The notes under the pieces were generated by a model. That model was given only the letters and a program-made list of their open reading frames with translations. It had not been told where the DNA came from and searched no databases. Positions 53,650 through 64,000 of a stretch of 64,000 bases of DNA are shown piece by piece. Source of the DNA: Paraneptunicella aestuarii (GTDB taxonomy: Bacteria > Pseudomonadota > Gammaproteobacteria > Enterobacterales > Alteromonadaceae); NCBI RefSeq assembly GCF_019900845.1, contig NZ_CP074570.1, positions 4,774,001 through 4,838,000 of the forward strand. The letters run 5' to 3'. Numbering within the stretch: the first letter of the stretch is position 1; each line of letters starts with the position of its first letter. The translations under genes and the position numbers were made by a program.

Positions 53650-54471
53650 ATGCGTCTTTGCGATATAGGTGTCAATCTGACCAACAACCGATTCAACGAT
53701 GATTGGGAAGCCACCATTCAACGCTCACTCGATGCCGGGGTCGATAAATTAATTATCACCGGAACCGATATGGCAGAAAGCAAAGACGCCTTGTTAATGT
53801 GTGATTCCTGGCTTGAGCACTGTTATGCTACAGTGGGTATTCACCCTCACTACGCGAAAGACGCGGTTGATGAAAAAGGCGAACCCAACTTTTATCAAGA
53901 AATCATCCAACTTGCCAGCCACAGTAACGCGGTTGCGATTGGTGAGTGCGGGTTGGATTTTAATCGCAACTTTTCACCGCGAGACATTCAGCTCGCGGTA
54001 TTTGAAGCGCAATTAGAAATAGCCTGCGATTTAGCAATGCCGGTATTTTTGCATGAACGAGATGCGTTTGAAGAGCAAATCAAATTACTGGAAAAATACC
54101 GTTCAAAATTAGTGGGTGGCGTTGTCCATTGTTTCACGGGAAACATCGAACAAATAAAAGCTTATCTGGGTTTAGATTTCTATATTGGTATTACAGGCTG
54201 GCTATGTGACGCCAAGCGCGGTCAGGAATTGCGCGAAGCCGTTACTCACTTACCTCTAAACCGTTTGCTATTAGAAACCGACGCTCCCTACTTAATGCCG
54301 AAAACGCTAAAATCATCGTCAAAACGAAATGAACCGGAAAATTTGCCCCACATATTGGAGCAACTCGCGGCTATATTGTTAGAACAAGAAGAACATGCTG
54401 GCTTATCGCTGCAAGATATCGCCCATGCCAGCTATCAAAACAGCATCACTTTATTTGGATTGGAGAAATAA
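53650..54471 (+). CDS. tatD: TatD-family metal-dependent deoxyribonuclease
   Basis: A 273-residue TIM-barrel hydrolase. The opening DIGVNLTN replaces the usual DsHxHL, GIHPHYAKD and AIGECGLDFNR supply metal ligands, PVFLHERDAFEE the next His, HCFTG the next, and LLETDAPYLMPKTL the final Asp. It is a 3'-5' exonuclease linked to DNA repair; its tat linkage is historical. It follows the exported-protein gene by 27 bp in the tat cluster. Confidence 0.94.
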   Translation: MRLCDIGVNLTNNRFNDDWEATIQRSLDAGVDKLIITGTDMAESKDALLMCDSWLEHCYATVGIHPHYAKDAVDEKGEPNFYQEIIQLASHSNAVAIGECGLDFNRNFSPRDIQLAVFEAQLEIACDLAMPVFLHERDAFEEQIKLLEKYRSKLVGGVVHCFTGNIEQIKAYLGLDFYIGITGWLCDAKRGQELREAVTHLPLNRLLLETDAPYLMPKTLKSSSKRNEPENLPHILEQLAAILLEQEEHAGLSLQDIAHASYQNSITLFGLEK

Positions 54472-54477
54472 CACGAA

Positions 54478-56415
54478 ATGCTAATGGCGAGCGGTCGTCT
54501 TAACAATTTCTATGACAAAATGCCAATGTGGTTAATGGGATTACTGCTGTGCTTTTGTATCTGGGGAATTGTCACTACCTACCAAGCCAATATCACTTCA
54601 CTTCCCGATCAAACCATCAGTAGAGGCATTGACTACTACCAGGCAAACAGCTCGGAATTGCAGCTCTCAGACATTCTGGAGCTAGGGGAAGAAGTCTGGA
54701 CAAGCCAGCAAACCGACACACTCACCTTACCCACAGCCAATCACACTTATTGGTTGAGAATGCAGCTACCTTATCTGGATAACATGGATAATTGGCTGCT
54801 CGAAGTAGACTACACTCAGCTTGATCATCTCAGCGTTTGGTTTATCCAAAAAGACATCGTATTAGCCAATTACAACACGGGCGATCAAATGCCCTTTCGC
54901 AGTAGAGCGTTGGCTCATGAACGTTTTTTATTTCCAGTCCCCACGCAAGACAAAGAAGTGCCAATTCAGGCCTATATTGAACTCAACAGTTCCGTACCAG
55001 CCGCACTACCGGTAAATTTGTGGCGAGAACGAAACTATTTGGTTTTTAACGGTGAACATAGCGTTGCCATGGGGCTGTTCTTTGGCTTCATGTTAGCGAT
55101 GGCACTCAGTAACTTCTTCTTTTTCATCAATACCGGCGCAGCGAGCTTCTTGCTCTACACAGGTTACGTTATGTCAGTGGCATTCCTGCTATTCAGCATG
55201 CATGGCATGGCTTACAAATACTTTTGGCCGGGAAGCATATGGATGCAAAACCACAGCATCGGGATATTTGCCAATGCCACACTGTCGTTTGCTTTGCTCT
55301 TCATTAGGCAACTGCTGGATTTATCACGCTATAGTGTCAATATCGATCGCTCATTTCTCGGATTAGCAGGGCTTTTCCTCTGCTTCCTCATTGCCAGCTT
55401 TTTCGTAGAATCCTATTTTATTTCGCAGGTGTTCCTGTCATTCGTCACCCTTGTCGTGGTTTATGTTTTCGCAGCGGGCATCTGGCTTTGGTATAAAGGC
55501 TTAATCGTCAGTAAAGTCTATGTGTTTGCATGGTTCACCTTGCTTATCAGCATCTTGTTCGCCTGTTTGGAGGGCTTGCAGATATTTGATACATCAATGC
55601 ATTCCCGCTACATGCTTATGCTGGGCGCAGCCATTGAAACTCTGTTGTTAGCCCTTCTGCTAGCCCGCAGCTACAGCGAACAATCCAAACTTCTTCTCGC
55701 TGCTCGGGAACATGCGCTGGAGCAAGACAAGAAAGTGCTGGCAGCTCGTGAAGAAACCATCGCCATTCAGCAACAAGCCAATGAAGATCTGGAATATGCC
55801 GTCCAGGAACGCACTTATGAGCTCGAAATTGCGCTGCGAGAATTAGCAGAAAAGAATCAGGAATTAGAAGAGCGCAACACGCAAGACGCTTTAACCGGGA
55901 TCCGCAACCGTCGCTTCTTCGACAAGAAATACCTGGCTGACATGCGCTTAAGCCGCCGAGGCCAAACTGAATTAGCTGTCGCCATGATCGACATCGACCA
56001 CTTTAAAAAAGTGAACGATACTTATGGTCATTTAGCCGGCGATGAATGCTTAAGACATGTTGCCAAATTGATTAAGGAAAATCTGAAACGCCCGGGAGAT
56101 GTGGTATGTCGTTACGGCGGCGAAGAATTCGCAGTGCTTATGCAAGACACTGGCGAACAAGGTTCAATACAATTAATTGAAAAAATTCGCCAACTAGTTG
56201 CACAGCACCCGGTAAAATATGGTGGTGGCGAAATACCATTAACCATTAGCGCAGGCATCAGCAGTACCATTGTATCAGCAGAACAAGCTGAAGAACTGCT
56301 GCTAGACACAGCCGATAAAGCTTTATACAACGCAAAAGAAGCAGGTAGAAATCAAGTCATTTACAAAGCCATAGAGCAACCTGATAATCAGCATCATCAG
56401 GAAGACGAGCAATAG
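54478..56415 (+). CDS. 7TMR-DISM diguanylate cyclase
   Basis: A 645-residue membrane protein. An N-terminal helix, a periplasmic 7TMR-DISM extracellular domain (about 35-190, including TYWLRMQLPYLDNMDNWLLEVDYTQLDHLSVWF), seven membrane helices (about 195-395), a coiled coil (about 405-465) and a GGDEF domain. The active site is RYGGEEF (GGEEF 547-551), with an inhibitory I-site RPGD five residues upstream (538-541). It should make cyclic di-GMP under feedback control. It starts 6 bp after tatD. Confidence 0.95.
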   Translation: MLMASGRLNNFYDKMPMWLMGLLLCFCIWGIVTTYQANITSLPDQTISRGIDYYQANSSELQLSDILELGEEVWTSQQTDTLTLPTANHTYWLRMQLPYLDNMDNWLLEVDYTQLDHLSVWFIQKDIVLANYNTGDQMPFRSRALAHERFLFPVPTQDKEVPIQAYIELNSSVPAALPVNLWRERNYLVFNGEHSVAMGLFFGFMLAMALSNFFFFINTGAASFLLYTGYVMSVAFLLFSMHGMAYKYFWPGSIWMQNHSIGIFANATLSFALLFIRQLLDLSRYSVNIDRSFLGLAGLFLCFLIASFFVESYFISQVFLSFVTLVVVYVFAAGIWLWYKGLIVSKVYVFAWFTLLISILFACLEGLQIFDTSMHSRYMLMLGAAIETLLLALLLARSYSEQSKLLLAAREHALEQDKKVLAAREETIAIQQQANEDLEYAVQERTYELEIALRELAEKNQELEERNTQDALTGIRNRRFFDKKYLADMRLSRRGQTELAVAMIDIDHFKKVNDTYGHLAGDECLRHVAKLIKENLKRPGDVVCRYGGEEFAVLMQDTGEQGSIQLIEKIRQLVAQHPVKYGGGEIPLTISAGISSTIVSAEQAEELLLDTADKALYNAKEAGRNQVIYKAIEQPDNQHHQEDEQ

Positions 56416-56481
56416 CGCTAATACCTGTAGTAACTATAATTTATTACCGACCAACAACGGCGGTATGCTCGATCCAATTAA

Positions 56482-57486
<1,005 letters not shown>

Positions 57487-57583
57487 GATGATGATTGAGG
57501 TTGCGGTTAATTAGCCCAGAATTATCAACACAAGCACCTCATTCTTTCGGATAACACAGACAAACCAGCGATAGAGACTAGAT

Positions 57584-58408
57584 ATGCCCTCAAATAGATT
57601 TGATGACGACATACCGAAAATTACTCTGGACAGAGAAGACCGGGAAGCATTCCATCAATCCCGAAGTAAAGGCAAATATAAAACCTCTAACGAGCCAGAA
57701 GTAACTACATCAAGCAGCACTTCTGAGGTAAAGGTCAGCAGTAGTCCATCACCCGTATGGACAACCGTTCTGCTCATTTTAATTTTTGCTGCGTTTGGTG
57801 CCAGCTATTGGTTGTACCAACAACAAGTTAAAAACCTGCAACAACTCGACAACGCCCAACAACGTATCGCTGAATTGGAGAGACAACTTTCTGCAACCGG
57901 CGAAGAAATGGGTGAATCTGCCGTAGCACTGCAAGCAAAAGTGAGCCAACTCGACGCAAAAAGCAAAGAGCTTTGGGAACAAATGGACAAGCTATGGGCC
58001 TCAGCATGGCGTCGTAATCAGTCAGACATCAAGAAGCTCACTGACCTGCTAGACACCATGAACACCGACAGCGCAGACTTTGAAAAACAATTTAAAGTCA
58101 TACAGGCAGAGCTAACAGCAAGTACCGCTAATTTTGGCTTACTGCAAGAGCAACTCGATAAGCAAATTAACGAGGCCAAAGGCGTCAATAAGAACATTGC
58201 TGACCTGCAAAAAGTCGATGCTGAACGTTATAAGAAGATTCTTGAAATGGATCGCAAACTCACCGCCGCTGACAAAATTGCCAGCGAGCTATTACAGCGT
58301 ATTAAAGAGCTGGAAAAATGGCGTGAAACAGAGTTAAAAACAAAGCCTGAACCAGAAGTGATCCCAAGCCCGAAGAAAGACATACCGCCGCCACTGACGG
58401 TTGGGTAA
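57584..58408 (+). CDS. Single-pass membrane coiled-coil protein
   Basis: A 274-residue protein. A Ser/Thr-rich cytoplasmic N-terminus (1-57), one transmembrane helix (about 58-78, VWTTVLLILIFAAFGASYWLY), then a long coiled coil (about 79-255) with heptads such as QQRIAELERQLSATGEEMGE and LQKVDAERYKKILEMDRKL, and a Pro-rich tail. Probably periplasmic beyond the helix, possibly an envelope or division scaffold. No family recognised. It is 98 bp after hemB and may share its transcript. Confidence 0.65.
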   Translation: MPSNRFDDDIPKITLDREDREAFHQSRSKGKYKTSNEPEVTTSSSTSEVKVSSSPSPVWTTVLLILIFAAFGASYWLYQQQVKNLQQLDNAQQRIAELERQLSATGEEMGESAVALQAKVSQLDAKSKELWEQMDKLWASAWRRNQSDIKKLTDLLDTMNTDSADFEKQFKVIQAELTASTANFGLLQEQLDKQINEAKGVNKNIADLQKVDAERYKKILEMDRKLTAADKIASELLQRIKELEKWRETELKTKPEPEVIPSPKKDIPPPLTVG

Positions 58409-58500
58409 ATCGTTATTCAGCCAAGACATAAAAAGCCTATGAGGACATAACAAAGCATATTGTTTTGCCCTAACAAACGGACTCTAACTTCAAGCCGGTT

Positions 58501-59574
58501 TTACTGGCTTCCTTCCTTGTTTTCAAAGTCATCAATGAGCTTGTCATTCTGTTCCATCCGCTGACGCCATTGTTGAATGGCCTTTTCGCGCATATTGGAA
58601 ATGTGATCCCGTTCATCCACAATATCCACACCCAGCAAGCATTCCAGCATGTCCTCAAGAGTGATAATGCCTTGCACGTCGCCATATTCATCAACAACCA
58701 GGCAGATATGTAAGTGCTTAGCCAGGAAAGTAGAAAACAACTTGGGTAGCGCAATGGTCTCCGGCACTATGTATATAGGTTTACTGAGCTTAGCGATTCT
58801 AAAACCGGGCTCTAATCGATGTAATGCGAGCAAAATATCGTTCTTAAGAACAAAGGAAGTAATGTCGTCTTCATCCTTGTCTGTCACCAGTATTCGGGAA
58901 AATGGCTCGGAGCCATGCTTTTCAATATATTCCTGAACCGTCATATCCTTATGCACTCTAAAAACAACACTGCGAGGAGTGAGTATGTCTGTCACTTTGG
59001 CATTGCGAAATCTTAGTAAATTACTAATCAATGTTGATTCATCTTCACCAAGCGCACCTTCCTCAGAGCCCAGATTCGCCATCGCTTCTATTTCTGCACG
59101 AATATAATCAGCTTCATTTTTCTTGGTGGAAAACAACTTGGTTAGCTGCTCACTGAGCCAAACAAATGGCTTTAGAAGAGGAATGAGCCATATCAACAAA
59201 GCACTCACTACGCCCGTTAACTGACGCCAATAATTAGCACCTAATGTTTTAGGAATAATTTCTGAAAAAACCAGTACCAATAACGTCATTAGCGCAGAAG
59301 CAATACCCACAGCCGCATCACCAAATATGACAGCAGCCTGAGCCCCCACACCAGCAGCTCCAGCCGTATGAGCGATAGTATTCAACGTCAAAATAGCCGC
59401 TAGAGGACGATCAATTTGCGCTTTTAACGACTTTACACGCTCCGCCAAATCCGGCTGCTCATTCTGCAACGTCGCAATATAACTCGGAGTAATACACAGC
59501 AACACCGCTTCCATAATGGAACAAATAAAGGAAACCGCGATAGCCACAAACATAAAAGTGAAGAGTAATAGCAT
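58501..59574 (-). CDS. CNNM/CBS-domain membrane protein (hemolysin-like)
   Basis: A 357-residue protein. The CNNM (DUF21) transmembrane domain (about 1-190: FICSIMEAVLLCITPSYI, AAILTLNTIAHTAGAAGVGAQAAVIFG, SEIIPKTLGANYW) is followed by a CBS pair (about 205-330: ILTPRSVVFRVHKDMTVQEYIEKHGSEPFSRILV and HICLVVDEYGDVQGIITLEDMLECLLG). Members such as CorC/YfjD relatives handle magnesium or related cations. It ends shortly after the second CBS domain, without the CorC_HlyC transporter-associated domain. A single gene. Confidence 0.9.
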   Translation of the reverse strand: MLLLFTFMFVAIAVSFICSIMEAVLLCITPSYIATLQNEQPDLAERVKSLKAQIDRPLAAILTLNTIAHTAGAAGVGAQAAVIFGDAAVGIASALMTLLVLVFSEIIPKTLGANYWRQLTGVVSALLIWLIPLLKPFVWLSEQLTKLFSTKKNEADYIRAEIEAMANLGSEEGALGEDESTLISNLLRFRNAKVTDILTPRSVVFRVHKDMTVQEYIEKHGSEPFSRILVTDKDEDDITSFVLKNDILLALHRLEPGFRIAKLSKPIYIVPETIALPKLFSTFLAKHLHICLVVDEYGDVQGIITLEDMLECLLGVDIVDERDHISNMREKAIQQWRQRMEQNDKLIDDFENKEGSQ

Positions 59575-59958
59575 AAGATAAAAATCGAGGTATTAAGTCA
59601 GACTAAGTTAGAAGTGTTTACAATTCTAGCCATTCTTCCTTGTTTCGCTTGATATTGCCAGAGTTCTCTAATCAACAACACCTGGATTTTCAGAAATGAT
59701 CACAAACTCCTGACAAATTCAGGAATAAAACCGGGAAAAAAGAAAAGTCCACACTGACCCTAGATAACCTCTTATGTGGTTTCCAAATTCATTTTCTGCA
59801 CCAATATTTATTAAGTGTAACAATGTGATAATATTTCGCCGCTACTAAACTAGTAAAGCGCGCCAATAAGCAGTTAAAGATTGACTCCACTACTATAGGA
59901 ATATTATCCGGGCTGCTGTTTTGGAAGAAGTAAAAACAAGGAAATAAAGGAGTTAGTT
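59575..59958. other. Intergenic region upstream of the Ig-like protein gene
   Basis: About 385 bases with a short hairpin (TCCTGA / TCAGGA near 59706) but no U-tract, and AT-rich promoter-like sequence before 59959. No gene or RNA recognised. Confidence 0.35.
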
Positions 59959-62790
59959 ATGCTAAAAATCAGAAGTTATTTAGCAGCATTTCTATTTATA
60001 TTTAGCCCTCTGGCCTTAGCCGCCGCCCCACAAATAAGCATTAGCTGGTCACCCTCGACGATATATGTAGGTCAAACCTCAACACTTGCCTGGAATGTAA
60101 CTGGTGCTAATAGTTGCGTAGACCAAAATGGCAGTTCCGTTGGAATGACGATGAATTGGACGTCTTCTCCCAGAACCGTGGTTGGAACTCAAACAAAAAC
60201 GTTAACCTGCACAGGTCCGGGTGGCACAACGACAAAAGGTGCAAGCTTAACGGTAAAAGCGTTACCTCCAAAGCCAAGCATTAGCATTTCGTGGTCTCCA
60301 AGCACTGTGTATGTAGGTCAAACTTCAACATTAAGTTGGAGCGTATCTGGTGCAGATTCATGCGTGGATCAGAGCGGCGCATCAGCCGGTTTTTCGATGA
60401 ACTGGACGTCTTCTCCCAGAACATCAGCAGGCACCCAAACCAAGTCACTTACATGTACTAACATTGCAGGAAGTACAAGCAAAGGAGCCACACTGACGGT
60501 ACTAGCTTTGCCTAATCCACCCAGCGTCAGTACAAGCTTTAACAAATCCTCTATGTATGTTGGTGATTCTGTCACTTTTAGCTGGAGTTCTTCAGGCGCC
60601 AGCTCATGCTCATTAGATGGTGGTTCTGTATCAACTTCTGGCAATCGAACCTATACACCAGGTAGTGCAGGAACATTTTCCAAATCAGTGAGTTGTTCAA
60701 ATATTGGAGGTAGTCGTTCGGCCTCCGCATCCACAAGTGTAGTCAACTACCCAACACCTACAGTATCTGCCTCCTTTGGTTCTGCAACATTAGCTTTAGG
60801 AGAATCAACCCTATTAAGCTGGTCTTCTACCTATGCAGATTACTGCACTATTGATAGCCAAAATTACAGTACATCAGGTTCAATTAACTACTCTCCAGGC
60901 TCGACTGGTACCTATAGCAAAACCGTAACCTGTAGTGGCAGAGGTGGAAGTAAGTCAGCACAAGTCAGTTTGAGCGTTATCGCTTTGCCAATAGTGGATG
61001 TTAGCTGGAGCAAAAATCCTGTATGGGTTGGTGAGATCCCAACATTAAACTGGTCTATTTCAAACGCAACAGCTTGTTATAACGTAAATAGTGCTGGAGA
61101 TGAAACTGTAATAGAGACAACAAGTGGTTCTTGGCCTAGCACTCCTGCCGAAGAAGTACCCCCAAGAACAATAAATACTTTCAAGAAAATTCGTTGCGAA
61201 AACCAATTCCCGGTATATAGCTCCGAAGATGAAGAATTGTTAATAGTAAATCCATTGCCTCAACCGACCGGATTTAGTGCTACGAGATTAAGCGATACAT
61301 CAATTCAATTAAACTGGAATGAGTTCTTGCAAGACAACCATAACAACAGAAAAGAGCTGGGGTATTATCTAACTACTATTTCTGACGGTAACACAGTATC
61401 GGATATTTACCTGGGGGAAGGTGATTTATCCTCATTCGTTGATAACTCAGCTTCAACCTCAAGCCACGAATACCAATTAATGTTATGCCTGACAGACATT
61501 CTGGGTGGTGTAAAGCAACCAAAAACATTGTGTACCAGCCCTGTAATCGTTACTGTTGACGCGGTTACTCCTCCACAGCCAAGCGGACTAATAACCGTAG
61601 GATATAGTGAAGGTCATGGCTACATTGAACCTTTTGAAAGGGTTATCTTGAACTGGGAAACCAGTAATGCAAACAATTGCTACCTCACCATTGACAACGG
61701 CACGCCAGAAAGCATTACCAGCTCAGGTAGTAAATTACTACCTTTATACATGCCAGCTCGTAATGGTAAGGAATTTGACGCCTCTATCACATGTGGCGAC
61801 CCAGGCACACCTTTGGTAACTAAAAACGTTAAAATTGGAACTGAAACAAGTAAATACATTGATGTCAGCGACTCAAACTGGGAAAGCGAGCTAACAACAG
61901 TTTCAAGTACTAAAAATATTATTCTCTACGGCTCAGGCACATTAACCCAAGATCTTACAATAAGCAGAAGTATGGATGGTCGGAGAGCATCTGTTAACGT
62001 TCAAAATTATACGCTCAAAATTAGCGGACTTCAGGGTGGAGTTGTCTATGTCCCTGAGTTGTTAAATCAAATTAAAACTGACACTGCTGCACTTGAAGTA
62101 ACTAACGTATCTAACTCAACAATCTATACAAGACACATTAAACATAGTGAGACATTGAATGGCATATCAATGTTGATAAGTTCTGCTGATGGTTCGGTTA
62201 ACAACAACTTGTTTTATCTGGGCAAACATTTTTTCTTTCAGAAAAACATGATATTGGATGCGACATCCTGTTCAGATGGAACCACGCTGACTATTTCCGG
62301 TAATCGTTTCTTCGGTGGTCAATTGGCTCGAGGAGTAGATGCAAAGACTGATTGGGCTTCTGATTCAGCACACTTGGTTATGAATACCAATAATAGTGCC
62401 TGCATTAGCGAAAACACCTGGTTTGGAACGTCAATGGAAGGTACGCGACAAACCACTGAAGCTCGTGCTCATATCCACGGGGACAGTAATAACTTTATAA
62501 ATGTAAGGTGGGAAGGCGTCAACATTGACGTAGCGCAATGTTCCGAGAGTTTTCCATGCAAAGCACAAGTAACGCTTTCCGGCTCGAACAATACTATTTT
62601 ATCCGGCTATGACCATGGTTCGTTTATTGATGCCAGAAAAAACGATGAAACAAGTAGCTATAAACAAAATATTTGTACCAAGAATATTGCCACTTCATCC
62701 AATAATGCCGTACGTGGGTGGCTATCTAAAAGTGTTGGTAACGTATGGATTTGGGAAGACAACACTCAAGAAATTGAATGTCAGTACTAA
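59959..62790 (+). CDS. Secreted multi-Ig-like repeat protein with C-terminal beta-helix-like region
   Basis: A 943-residue precursor with a signal peptide (1-22). Five tandem Ig-like repeats of about 80 residues (near 25, 105, 187, 268 and 345) share S.SpSt.yvG.t.tLsWs...a.sC...... and a late tC, probably a disulfide. The first two repeats are the most alike at DNA level. FN3-like domains (about 430-530, then 540-635) follow. The C-terminal about 300 residues (NNLFYLGKHFFFQKNM, TISGNRFFGGQLARG, NNTILSGYDHGSFIDA) look like a right-handed beta helix. It could be an adhesin or a polysaccharide-binding protein. A related partial protein starts 17 bp downstream. Confidence 0.7.
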   Translation: MLKIRSYLAAFLFIFSPLALAAAPQISISWSPSTIYVGQTSTLAWNVTGANSCVDQNGSSVGMTMNWTSSPRTVVGTQTKTLTCTGPGGTTTKGASLTVKALPPKPSISISWSPSTVYVGQTSTLSWSVSGADSCVDQSGASAGFSMNWTSSPRTSAGTQTKSLTCTNIAGSTSKGATLTVLALPNPPSVSTSFNKSSMYVGDSVTFSWSSSGASSCSLDGGSVSTSGNRTYTPGSAGTFSKSVSCSNIGGSRSASASTSVVNYPTPTVSASFGSATLALGESTLLSWSSTYADYCTIDSQNYSTSGSINYSPGSTGTYSKTVTCSGRGGSKSAQVSLSVIALPIVDVSWSKNPVWVGEIPTLNWSISNATACYNVNSAGDETVIETTSGSWPSTPAEEVPPRTINTFKKIRCENQFPVYSSEDEELLIVNPLPQPTGFSATRLSDTSIQLNWNEFLQDNHNNRKELGYYLTTISDGNTVSDIYLGEGDLSSFVDNSASTSSHEYQLMLCLTDILGGVKQPKTLCTSPVIVTVDAVTPPQPSGLITVGYSEGHGYIEPFERVILNWETSNANNCYLTIDNGTPESITSSGSKLLPLYMPARNGKEFDASITCGDPGTPLVTKNVKIGTETSKYIDVSDSNWESELTTVSSTKNIILYGSGTLTQDLTISRSMDGRRASVNVQNYTLKISGLQGGVVYVPELLNQIKTDTAALEVTNVSNSTIYTRHIKHSETLNGISMLISSADGSVNNNLFYLGKHFFFQKNMILDATSCSDGTTLTISGNRFFGGQLARGVDAKTDWASDSAHLVMNTNNSACISENTWFGTSMEGTRQTTEARAHIHGDSNNFINVRWEGVNIDVAQCSESFPCKAQVTLSGSNNTILSGYDHGSFIDARKNDETSSYKQNICTKNIATSSNNAVRGWLSKSVGNVWIWEDNTQEIECQY

Positions 62791-62807
62791 GATTAAGGAA
62801 AACAACA

Positions 62808-64000
62808 ATGAATAGCTCAATTAAACTATTGCTAGCATCATCATTGATGCTGACTTCCTACGCTGGGTTTGCTCTACCCAACACAGCTGAATGTATTGAT
62901 ATCAATGCATCTGAAATTACAAACGACATCAATAACGCGATTGATTCTCAATTGCCTTATAAATTGTCAGGTTGTTTTAACCTCAATTCTAGCGTCATTA
63001 TCAAATTAGATAATGCTGATATCGCTAACAAGCGCTATTCAATCGACCTGGATTTATCCAATGCCACATTTATTGTGAATTACGGTACAGAAAATCCATT
63101 TCCGGTTATTAGCCTACAAGGACAAACCTATAATGGCGATAATATTCCTATAGAGAGTAGCTACATTAAATTTCCCAAAATCTACAATATGACATCTTAC
63201 AATGAAGATGATGTAAGACGATGCCACTACGTCAGTCGTATACAAAATGGTGACCTCCATCCTTCACCTGGAATATATGAAAAGTCGATACCTGCTGATT
63301 CAGCAACGCGAAGCGATCACACTCAAAATATCGGCATTGAAATTCAGGCAGGAAGAGCATTGCAAACATCATTGAATGAAATATCAGGGTTTTGTATAGG
63401 GCTGGCAATGGTACCTGCTGATACTTGCAGCGACTATACACCATCGACAAGCAACGACTACTGTTCATATGAAAGTATCGTTGCCTACAACTCTTTTTTT
63501 GGGGGGCAATTCACAAACAATTATGCAGACATTGCTATTAGCTCCAAAAACAATTATGGCTGGGTTAATCAAAACAATTTCTTTAGTCCCACTTTTGTCG
63601 GAGATAGTAATAATCCTTACTGTAAGGAATATGTTGAAACAGATAAAGATCAGCAATGCAAAGACATCTTTATTGACGGGAAATCTGCTGAATCAATATA
63701 TAAAATTGACCCACCGAATAACAATAGCTTCTTTGAGCCTACTTTTGGCGATGCTGTAGCAAAAGCAGATAACTTTTACAGCAGAGCAGGTAACCATAAT
63801 ATGGTTTACAAAGCTCACACTGTTAACAATGCTCCAGTTAAAACCAATATAGGCAATAAAAGAGCGTCAACAAAAGTGCTTTTATACGGTGAAGTCCCCA
63901 TTCAAGGTGATGAAAACTGCAAAGGGCACAATTCAGAATATTACTGTACTGCAAGTGGCAAGAAAATTGAGGCTGGAGCAGTTAAGCGTATTGATGAAGA
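62808..64000 (+). CDS. Secreted beta-helix-like protein, cut by the window end
   Basis: ATG at 62808, with AAGGAAAA 5 nt upstream, open to the last base (at least 397 codons). A signal peptide (about 1-23, YAGFALP) precedes CIDINASEITNDINNAIDSQLPYKLSGCFNLNSSV. Short turns typical of beta helices follow: NNYADIAISSKNNYGWVNQNNFFSPTF, VAYNSFFGGQF. It resembles the C-terminal part of the preceding protein and has no Ig repeats at its start. Together they make a tandem exported pair. Function unknown; pectate-lyase-like folds are possible. The C-terminus lies outside the window. Confidence 0.7.
   Translation, partial: MNSSIKLLLASSLMLTSYAGFALPNTAECIDINASEITNDINNAIDSQLPYKLSGCFNLNSSVIIKLDNADIANKRYSIDLDLSNATFIVNYGTENPFPVISLQGQTYNGDNIPIESSYIKFPKIYNMTSYNEDDVRRCHYVSRIQNGDLHPSPGIYEKSIPADSATRSDHTQNIGIEIQAGRALQTSLNEISGFCIGLAMVPADTCSDYTPSTSNDYCSYESIVAYNSFFGGQFTNNYADIAISSKNNYGWVNQNNFFSPTFVGDSNNPYCKEYVETDKDQQCKDIFIDGKSAESIYKIDPPNNNSFFEPTFGDAVAKADNFYSRAGNHNMVYKAHTVNNAPVKTNIGNKRASTKVLLYGEVPIQGDENCKGHNSEYYCTASGKKIEAGAVKRIDE

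Overview
The window reads as a chromosome segment of a free-living, probably marine gammaproteobacterium. The evidence is an ubiE-ubiJ-ubiB cluster, tatABC and tatD, ubiX and mpl, hemB of the Mg/Asp type, gor, purU, prlC, a sodium-coupled NSS transporter and a Na/Pi symporter. Base composition is moderate, with AT-rich islands. No tRNA, rRNA or CRISPR array was recognised. I cannot name a genus from the sequence alone.

Layout. 1-4360: small metabolic and hypothetical genes (DUF3830, YkoF-like, a small lipoprotein, a cysteine synthase/desulfhydrase-family enzyme, a DUF1330-like protein). 4387-9500: an accessory block with a HigBA/RelE-type toxin-antitoxin pair directly downstream of an 861-residue Roc-like GTPase (alanine-repeat N-region, C-terminal membrane anchor), then an IS30-family element and an orphan basic protein. 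9700-15530: MalY/PatB-type lyase, a stand-alone receiver, small membrane proteins, a YeeZ-like epimerase, NSS transporter, msrA. 15627-16641: a long non-coding region read here as a very large CsrB/RsmZ-type regulatory RNA on the minus strand, with a perfect GacA/UvrY box upstream. 16660-23591: S1/P1 nuclease, ubiX-mpl, fbp, serC-serA. 23846-26523: an AT-rich cassette with a membrane protein, a PAP2 phosphatase and a tyrosine recombinase. 26599-38089: GST, an export protein, a sugar-hydrolase-like lipoprotein, AraC regulator, elbB, a CadC-like regulator, Na/Pi symporter, gor. 38392-46009: small heat-shock protein, prlC, a Tag-like glycosylase, a MITE, a secreted protein, purU, an atypical response regulator. 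46228-58408: ubiEJB, acyltransferase, outer-membrane protein, tatABC, tatD, a diguanylate cyclase, hemB, a coiled-coil membrane protein. 58501-64000: a CNNM/CBS protein, then two tandem secreted proteins with Ig-like and beta-helix-like character, the second cut by the window end.

The most notable item is the GGA-rich RNA at about 15628-16536. I count 59 GGA motifs on its strand in about 710 nt, many of them in hairpin loops (one is GUUCAGGAUGAAC, the classical CsrB loop). The 18-bp box TGTAAG-ACATGT-CTTACA lies about 95 bp upstream of the likely start. It would be roughly twice as long as E. coli CsrB and would act as a high-capacity CsrA/RsmA sponge.

Other structure not explained by genes: a four-copy family of nested palindromic intergenic elements (about 100-170 bp); a 377-bp MITE with 23-bp terminal inverted repeats and a perfect 8-bp target duplication (TTAAATAA) that contains one of those palindromes; a second hairpin type sharing a 15-mer at two sites; and a 16-bp inverted repeat over the start codons of two converging genes beside the recombinase.
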